Source: an uncultured Bacilli bacterium (GTDB taxonomy: Bacteria > Bacillota_I > Bacilli_A > RF39 > UBA660). Taken from it: a stretch of 64,000 bases of DNA. The stretch covers positions 1 through 64,000 of the forward strand of contig CAKPCJ010000002.1 of assembly GCA_934141575.1 (NCBI GenBank), in the 5' to 3' direction. This document shows positions 61,835 to 64,000 of this stretch, piece by piece (the first letter of the stretch is position 1; every line of letters starts with the position of its first letter). The notes below the pieces were generated by a model. The model ran no database searches, had not been told where the DNA came from, and saw nothing but the letters and a program-made list of their open reading frames with translations. The translations under genes were made by a program, and so were the position numbers.

Positions 61835-64000
61835 TCAAGCACCTTCTTTCTTGTTCTAGTATAAGAATTAAACCCATTTAACAATAATTCTTTATTTCTA
61901 TTAATAATAACATCTTTATTGGCAGTAATCTTAGCTCCTAAATCTGTTAAAGTGCTTAGCCCAGCATAATTCAAACCACCTATACTCCACAAATAATCGT
62001 GATCAGTACCCCAACTATATACACCATTTACAGACGGAGCATAATCAAATTTTAAACTCCAACCTGTATAATTTGCTATAGAAGTATTCTTTTTAATTTT
62101 ATTCATTGCTTCTCTAGTAAGTTCAATATGATACATAACTTTATTACTAGAGTTATTTATGTAATTTTTAATAATAGTTGAATCAAATTTCCAATTACTT
62201 CTAGGTTGTCTTCCAGGAAATGGACTATCAGTATTTACTATTCTAAAATCCAAAAGTTCACTCCAATGATACGGAGGTGGTGTTGGTGGATCAGGATTAT
62301 CAGGATCACTACTAGAATCTCTAACATATAAATTACACATACGTTTTCCAAATTTATCACTTTCTGGATTTTCACTATAAATAATATAATTATAATCACC
62401 CGTAGTTGTACTAATAGGAACCAACTTACCAATTATATTTTCAAATCTTCCAGAAAAATTAATATAATTATCTACTAATTCATACCTTCCAGTTTCAGCA
62501 ACAGTATAGCTACTATAAGAAGATAAGAAATATGTACTCCATGTTTGAACCCACGAAACAGAGCAATTATAAACTATATTATTCATTGTACCATGAGGAG
62601 CATCAGGAGGACATGTAACTGTTGCACTTGAGACGCATCCACATTCTCCATCACCACCACTTGTTGAAACAGAACATACAGCGTTAGCATTTTTATGCTG
62701 AGCTTTATATGCTGTAACATATGAAGCCGCTAGACTACTAGAATTATCTGTAAATGTACCCAAAGAACAATATGATCCACCACCGACAGTAAAATTATCT
62801 GTACCAGACATACTCTGTGTAGAAACCATATAAGCATTTAATGCAACAGAACCATCTTCCAAAGTTATTGTTTGATATGTTTTATTATTTGAATCAATAT
62901 ATAAGCTTGTATCACCTAATTCAGTTATTAATTTTTCTGAAATACTTGGTTTTTCAACCTCACTATACCCTCCTATAAGATCAGGATTACGTATAATTCC
63001 AGGTTGTAGTTTTGGTGCACTAATTCCAGAATAATTGTACTCATCACTTTCATGAACATACTTCATTACAGCCTTTGTAGAATCATTAATATCTTCAGTA
63101 AGAATAACACGATCTGGATGAACATTCCACTTTACATCAATGCTTGGAGAATATGATGATGAACCAGAACCAGGCAGCGAGCTTTCACTACAGGCCATCC
63201 AATAAGCATCTCCAGTAAGAAACTGAATAAATTTACAACTATATGATGAAATATAAGAACAAAACATTTTCGCCTTATATGTAAAACTAGTTTTGTAAGG
63301 CCCACCAGGATATGTAGTTTTTTTCTCTATAGGACCATATTCCTGAATATAAGAACATCCCGTTGACATATTACCTATTGAATCTTTTGAATAGTAGCCA
63401 CCAATTTGATTAGAAGCTGCACACAAAGGAGTGTTTTCTGTAAAATAAACATTATTTATATCATATTTATAATCTTCTATATTTGAATCATAATTATTTT
63501 TCTTATTTTCTTCTAACTCAAGTTTAGTACAAAGTGCATCCCTTCTTGCCTGTTTTGAAACATCAGGCATAGTATATTTTTCCTTATCTTTACATAGTTC
63601 AGAAAATGAAATAACATTACTCTCACTACAAGATTTTATATAATCCTGTGAATAATCGTTAAAAAAGTTAAAGTCCTTTGTAGTACACGTTTCATAAGTA
63701 ACATCAAAAGAATTAGAACCATTATCATAAATTATAGCATAACCATTATCTGACAGCCTTTTACATATGTCATCTGCCCTACCCTTAGATGCAGAATTAG
63801 TAATAGAAGATGTATTTTTGCATAAATTACTTAAGCTATTATCAGCCTCAGCACTACAATCATATATTAGTTTAGTAGAATCATAATTATCAAAAAAAGT
63901 ATAACCATCTTTTAAACACATACTAGCAGTTAATGAAACACCAGTTATTTTTCCAAATTTAACTGCATAAGTTTTACTTATACAAAAAAAATTAAGTAGC
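61831..64000 (-). CDS. Large Cys-rich, probably secreted protein, 5' end outside the window
   Basis: At least 722 codons remain open to the right edge without a stop, so the methionine at 63921 is internal and the true start is off the window. The visible protein is rich in Cys, Ser, Tyr and Asn with repeated C-x-x motifs (for example CSAEADNSLSNLC, the CGC pair in GGDGECGCVSS), and no transmembrane segment is seen in the visible part. The first three genes of this direction form a tight overlapping operon. Likely an extracellular structural or adhesive protein held by disulfides; unnamed. Confidence 0.6.
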   Translation of the reverse strand, partial: LLNFFCISKTYAVKFGKITGVSLTASMCLKDGYTFFDNYDSTKLIYDCSAEADNSLSNLCKNTSSITNSASKGRADDICKRLSDNGYAIIYDNGSNSFDVTYETCTTKDFNFFNDYSQDYIKSCSESNVISFSELCKDKEKYTMPDVSKQARRDALCTKLELEENKKNNYDSNIEDYKYDINNVYFTENTPLCAASNQIGGYYSKDSIGNMSTGCSYIQEYGPIEKKTTYPGGPYKTSFTYKAKMFCSYISSYSCKFIQFLTGDAYWMACSESSLPGSGSSSYSPSIDVKWNVHPDRVILTEDINDSTKAVMKYVHESDEYNYSGISAPKLQPGIIRNPDLIGGYSEVEKPSISEKLITELGDTSLYIDSNNKTYQTITLEDGSVALNAYMVSTQSMSGTDNFTVGGGSYCSLGTFTDNSSSLAASYVTAYKAQHKNANAVCSVSTSGGDGECGCVSSATVTCPPDAPHGTMNNIVYNCSVSWVQTWSTYFLSSYSSYTVAETGRYELVDNYINFSGRFENIIGKLVPISTTTGDYNYIIYSENPESDKFGKRMCNLYVRDSSSDPDNPDPPTPPPYHWSELLDFRIVNTDSPFPGRQPRSNWKFDSTIIKNYINNSSNKVMYHIELTREAMNKIKKNTSIANYTGWSLKFDYAPSVNGVYSWGTDHDYLWSIGGLNYAGLSTLTDLGAKITANKDVIINRNKELLLNGFNSYTRTRKKVLD

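Noticed and set aside
1..64000. CRISPR array, insertion sequence or prophage
   Set aside because: No regularly spaced direct repeats, transposase, integrase or phage structural gene was recognised.
1..64000. Mycoplasma-type genetic code (TGA = Trp)
   Set aside because: TGA is used as a stop, for example at 61831-61833, and Trp is encoded by TGG in all recognised genes.

Overview
The window comes from a very AT-rich, low-GC Gram-positive (Firmicutes) chromosome, most likely an uncultured gut member of the Bacilli such as the RF39 / Mollicutes-like lineages. That placement is an inference. It rests on the Bacillus-like neighbourhoods (rodZ-like/ymfM-pgsA-recA-rny, gpsB-rnpB, recU-PBP1, rnc-smc, scpA-scpB, truB-rpsO), a glmS ribozyme, a Bacillus-type RNase P RNA, ParE rather than GyrB sequence features, a cell-wall gene set (PBP1, FtsW, GpsB) and frequent AGGTGAT/GGAGG ribosome binding sites with TTG and GTG starts. 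TGA acts as a stop and Trp is TGG, so the code is standard rather than the Mycoplasma code.

Layout. 1-9 kb is a minus-strand housekeeping block: a pilin fragment, parE, rpsO with a structured leader, truB, a pseudopilin, rny, recA with a LexA-like box, pgsA, a RodZ-like gene, rnpB and gpsB. 9-12.6 kb holds recU and a class A PBP on the plus strand. 12.6-22.5 kb holds holA and then accessory genes: a CmpB-like membrane protein, a heterodimeric ABC exporter with one degenerate ATPase half, a gluzincin-like metalloprotease, a DUF4186 protein, an HD hydrolase, and a four-gene operon of two kinase-like proteins, one possible ADP-ribosyltransferase-like protein and one unknown. That operon lies directly behind tRNA-Leu(CAA). 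22.7-29 kb holds scpB/scpA, an acidic tail-anchored protein, an RNHCP-like protein, a CDF transporter and polA.

29.2-34.9 kb is the most unusual stretch. A ~1,300-residue protein ends in a polymerase-beta-type nucleotidyltransferase domain that looks like archaeal class I CCA-adding enzymes. It is preceded by a GNAT acetyltransferase, a protein with an NGMHRF motif and a small orphan ORF. 34.8-43.4 kb returns to core genes: comEC, comEA, ftsW, a YjcZ-like peptide, def, smc and rnc. 43.5-49.6 kb has yidD, a metal-SBP-like lipoprotein without its usual histidines, a DUF2974 hydrolase, a rhodanese lipoprotein, tRNA-Ser(GCU), the YfmF/YfmH M16 pair and deoD. 49.7-60 kb has ftsK, small structural-type proteins, the glmS ribozyme with glmS, an SPFH/NfeD pair, and an envelope operon led by a trypsin-fold protein whose catalytic residues are replaced. 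60-64 kb ends with a C26 amidohydrolase and a secreted-protein operon (DUF5411-like plus a large Cys-rich protein) that runs off the right edge.

Three themes tie the region together. The first is DNA processing and repair (recA, recU, polA, holA, smc/scpAB, ftsK, parE). The second is DNA uptake or surface filaments (two prepilin-like proteins, comEA, comEC, possibly the right-edge operon). The third is the envelope (PBP1, FtsW, PgsA, GpsB, RodZ-like, GlmS). The accessory clusters carry most of the novelty.
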